In this document: positions 61,678 through 64,000 of the stretch, piece after piece
How positions within the stretch are numbered: the stretch's first letter is position 1
Layout of the letters: each line of letters starts with the position of its first letter
Notes under the pieces: model-generated
Database searches by the model: none
Seen by the model: the letters and a program-made list of their open reading frames with translations, nothing else
What the model was told of the DNA's origin: nothing
Assembly (NCBI RefSeq): GCF_014062345.1
Contig: NZ_JACGLS010000002.1
Span: 186,001-250,000 of the forward strand
Length of the DNA: 64,000 bases
Source: Tenacibaculum pelagium
GTDB lineage: Bacteria > Bacteroidota > Bacteroidia > Flavobacteriales > Flavobacteriaceae
Direction: 5' to 3'
Program-made: the position numbers and the translations under genes

Positions 61678-62721
61678 ATGTATCGTATAGAAGAACCAAT
61701 ATATTTTTATTTTTTTGCAATTATTCCTATAATAATTGTCGTTTTTCTGTTGGTTTTATGGTGGAAAAAAAGAACTCAGAAAAAATTTGCAAGTCAAGAA
61801 TTACTTGCTAAAATAGCACCAAACTCTTCAACTTTTAAATCGGTTGTAAAACTTGTTTTCTTTTTAATCGGAATTTCTTTTTTAATTATTTCTTTAGTAA
61901 ATCCTAAAATGGGAACGAAACTAAAAACAGTTAAAAGGGAAGGTGTTGATGTTGTTTTTGCTTTAGATGTTTCTAAAAGTATGTTAGCAGAAGATATTGC
62001 TCCGAATAGATTAGAAAAGGCTAAACAAATCATCTCTAAAACTATAGACAAACTTGGTAGCGATAGAGTTGGTATTATTATTTACGCTGGTAATTCATAC
62101 CCTTTATTACCAATTACTACCGATCATGCAGCAGCAAAAATGTTTTTACAAAATGCTAATCCTGATATGGTTTCAAGCCAAGGAACTGCAATTAACGAAG
62201 CATTAACCTTAGCTAAAACCTATTATAATAACGACGAACAAACCAATCGTTTTTTAATTATTATTTCTGATGGAGAAGATCATCAAGAGGAGGAAACTCG
62301 AAAAATAATGCAAGGTTTAGAAAGCGAAGGTGTAAAAACATACACTATTGGTGTTGGTACAGAAAAAGGTGGACCAATTCCTATAAAATTAAATGGCGCA
62401 CTTATTGGTTATAAAAAAGATAGAAAAGGAGAAACTGTTATTACCAAAAGAAAATCTGATGTTTTAAAAAGCATTGCAAACACTTCAAACGGTGAATATA
62501 TCGATGGTAATAGAACTGAACATCCGGTAGAGAAAATTGAAAAAATTATTGGAAACGCTCAGAAAAGTGAGTTTGAAACCAAACAATTTTCAGATTACAA
62601 AGATCAGTTTCAATGGTTTTTAGGTATTGGTTTATTCTTTTTAATTATTGATTTATTTTTCTTCGAAAGAAAAACAAAATGGGTTAAAAAAGTAGATTTA
62701 TTTAATGAAGAAGATTCATAG
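61678..62721 (+). CDS. batB: von Willebrand A-domain membrane protein BatB
   Basis: 347 aa paralogue of BatA. Helices near residues 8-28, 58-75 and 312-334; MIDAS DVSKS (about 97-101), GTAINEALTLA and ISDGEDHQEEE. The pair probably forms a complex, each with one VWA domain exposed. Follows batA by 3 bases. Confidence 0.92.
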   Translation: MYRIEEPIYFYFFAIIPIIIVVFLLVLWWKKRTQKKFASQELLAKIAPNSSTFKSVVKLVFFLIGISFLIISLVNPKMGTKLKTVKREGVDVVFALDVSKSMLAEDIAPNRLEKAKQIISKTIDKLGSDRVGIIIYAGNSYPLLPITTDHAAAKMFLQNANPDMVSSQGTAINEALTLAKTYYNNDEQTNRFLIIISDGEDHQEEETRKIMQGLESEGVKTYTIGVGTEKGGPIPIKLNGALIGYKKDRKGETVITKRKSDVLKSIANTSNGEYIDGNRTEHPVEKIEKIIGNAQKSEFETKQFSDYKDQFQWFLGIGLFFLIIDLFFFERKTKWVKKVDLFNEEDS

Positions 62722-62722
62722 A

Positions 62723-63547
62723 ATGAAACATGTAAAAAATATACTACTCTTATTTTTAATGTTGATATCAATAAATATATCAGCACAACAAGACACGTTA
62801 AAACTACAACGAGAAGCACGTGCTTTATTAAGAGATGGAAATAAATTATACAATAAACAAAAGTTCGACGCAGCTGCTATTGCTTATAGAAAGGCTTTAG
62901 ATAAAGACAGTAAATACGAAAAAGCTAGCTACAACTTTGGAAACACCTTGTATCAAGAAAAAAAATACAAAGAAGCAGTTGCTCAGTTTGAAGTAACAGC
63001 TAAAACAGCAAAAGATAAATTTGCTAAAGCAGAAGCCTATCATAATATTGGAAATGCACAAATGGAGCAAAAACAATATCAACAAGCTGTCGATGCTTAT
63101 AAAAATGCTTTAAGAAAAAATCCTAACGACGATGAGACGCGTTATAATTTAGCAGTTGCTCAAAAGAATTTAAAGAAGCAGCAACAAAATCAGAAAGATA
63201 AAAAGGATAAAAATAAAGACAAAAAAAATCAGGATAAGAAAGATCAAAAAAATAAAGACGACAAAGACAAGAAAAACGATAAGGATAAAGATAAAAAAGG
63301 CGACAATAAGGATAAAAAGGACGATAAGAAAGATCAAGAAAACAAAGACAAACAAGATCAGAACAAGCCTAACAAAAACGATAAAAAAGACCAAAAACAA
63401 AAGCCTAAACCACAGCCAGGGAAAATGACTCCTGAGCAAATGAAGCAATTACTTGAGAGTTTAAATAATGAGGAAAAGAAAACTCAAAAGAAAATGAATG
63501 TAAAAAAATCGAAAGGGAAAAAAGTAAAACAAGAAAAAGATTGGTAG
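62723..63547 (+). CDS. batC: TPR protein BatC with Lys/Asp-rich tail
   Basis: 274 aa from the ATG at 62723, one base after batB's stop; an ATG 18 bases upstream would overlap batB. Signal peptide ending NISAQ. Two to three TPR units (about 30-140: AYRKALDKDSKYEKASYNFGNTLYQEKKYKEA, YHNIGNAQMEQKQYQQAVDAYKNALRKNPNDDETRYNLA). A long charged low-complexity segment (about 150-235) built of K, D, N and Q follows. Exported, and likely binds BatA/BatB through the TPRs. Confidence 0.9.
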   Translation: MKHVKNILLLFLMLISINISAQQDTLKLQREARALLRDGNKLYNKQKFDAAAIAYRKALDKDSKYEKASYNFGNTLYQEKKYKEAVAQFEVTAKTAKDKFAKAEAYHNIGNAQMEQKQYQQAVDAYKNALRKNPNDDETRYNLAVAQKNLKKQQQNQKDKKDKNKDKKNQDKKDQKNKDDKDKKNDKDKDKKGDNKDKKDDKKDQENKDKQDQNKPNKNDKKDQKQKPKPQPGKMTPEQMKQLLESLNNEEKKTQKKMNVKKSKGKKVKQEKDW

Positions 63548-63589
63548 TTTTTAATCTTTAAAAGATTGTTATTTTTACGTTTTTTGAAA

Positions 63590-64000
63590 ATGAATATGAA
63601 GTTGAAATTATACATATCGTTAGTATTTAGTTTTATTACATTTCTTGTAAATGCACAAGATAATATTATAACTGCCACTGTTAGTAAAAACAAACTGGGA
63701 GTAAATCAACGTTTAAGAGTTACGTTTGCTATAAAAAAACAAGGGGGTGATAATTTTAAAGCTCCAAATTTCAATAATTTCAAAATTGTTGGTGGGCCAA
63801 GTCAAGCTATTAGTCAATCCTATAAAAATGGTAAACTTTCTTTTTCTCAGTCTTACTCATATATTCTACAGCCTAAAAGAAAAGGTGAACTTAATATTGG
63901 TGCAGCTAGTATTGAGATGAACGGTAAAACCATAAAATCTAATCCAGTAAAAATTATAGTATTAGATGCGGTTGATTTGCCAAAAAACCCGAATGACCCT
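63590..64000 (+). CDS. batD: BatD (partial, C-terminus outside window)
   Basis: First 137 codons of BatD, cut by the right edge. Signal peptide (ending FLVNAQ at about residue 23), then the first beta-sandwich domain with IITATVSKNKLGVNQRLRVTFAIKK, FKAPNFNNFKIVGGPSQ and NGKTIKSNPVKIIVL. ATG at 63590; a second ATG two codons later is an alternative. The same domain occurs at the N-terminus of the protease fusion at 38.4 kb. In full-length BatD several such domains and one membrane helix are expected. Confidence 0.85.
   Translation, partial: MNMKLKLYISLVFSFITFLVNAQDNIITATVSKNKLGVNQRLRVTFAIKKQGGDNFKAPNFNNFKIVGGPSQAISQSYKNGKLSFSQSYSYILQPKRKGELNIGAASIEMNGKTIKSNPVKIIVLDAVDLPKNPNDP

Noticed and set aside
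63170..63448. 92-aa minus-strand ORF rich in L, F, I and V
   Set aside because: It is the antisense shadow of the Lys/Asp-rich tail of batC; composition follows from the K codons on the other strand, and there is no start context.
1..64000. CRISPR arrays, tRNA or rRNA genes, IS elements, prophage genes
   Set aside because: No regularly spaced repeats, no cloverleaf with anticodon context, no transposase or phage structural ORF was found on reading either strand.

Overview
The window is about 64 kb of AT-rich chromosome from a marine-type member of the Bacteroidota, most likely family Flavobacteriaceae. Several lines point there: promoters of the Bacteroidota form (TAnnTTTG about 10-60 bases before many starts), an alternative complex III operon, a sodium-pumping NADH:quinone reductase (Nqr), a type IX secretion plug protein, two SusC/FecA-like TonB-dependent receptors with carboxypeptidase-like N-terminal domains, the Bat (Bacteroides aerotolerance) operon, and many small Bacteroidota-specific families (DUF2480, DUF3078, DUF3667, DUF6428). 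Genus cannot be fixed by reading alone. No tRNA, rRNA, CRISPR array, insertion sequence or prophage was seen.

Layout. 1-9.2 kb (minus strand): respiratory operon actA-B-C-D-E-F followed by coxB (cut by the window edge), i.e. quinol oxidation by complex III-alt feeding a cytochrome oxidase. 9.4-16.3 kb: a SPOR protein, purF, a PfkB sugar kinase, then sufE-sufT-DUF2480 (Fe-S assembly), a DUF3078 protein and a CNNM/CBS transporter-like protein. 16.4-20.7 kb: two tandem TonB-C-terminal proteins feeding into a TonB-dependent receptor. 21-26.7 kb: hflX, a uracil-DNA glycosylase-like protein, a 33-residue small ORF with its own promoter and terminator, a DEAD-box helicase and two tandem alpha/beta hydrolases. 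26.8-32.9 kb: complete nqrABCDEF. 33-36.5 kb: type IX plug protein, apaG, DUF3667 and NRDE genes. 36.6-39.8 kb: pruA, followed by an unusual fusion gene (BatD-like N-terminal domain + two Cys repeats + retropepsin-like protease) that is bracketed by pruA's true 3' end and a second, diverged copy of it. 39.9-43.2 kb: TPR lipoprotein, MORN-repeat lipoprotein with a large inverted-repeat structure behind it, YceI-like protein. 43.3-47.4 kb: chromate transporter, RhlE-like helicase, and a remnant arsenic-type operon (arsR, DUF6428, phosphatase/arsenate reductase broken by one nonsense codon). 47.4-54.6 kb: housekeeping genes (rsmG, desaturase, aminotransferase, retropepsin-like protease, tatD, ogt, tadA, lpxH-like). 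54.7-57.3 kb: a second TonB-dependent receptor. 57.5-64 kb: Bat operon moxR-(109-aa unknown)-DUF58-(membrane protein)-batA-batB-batC-batD, the last cut by the window edge.

Most of the window is conserved core genome. The parts most worth following up are the pruA-downstream insertion carrying the BatD/aspartyl protease fusion, the decaying ars operon with its two matching operator palindromes, the 33-aa transcript unit, and the two large inverted-repeat structures in otherwise gene-free gaps. Operon groupings and promoter/terminator calls are by eye; functions are inferred from recognised family motifs, with no database search.
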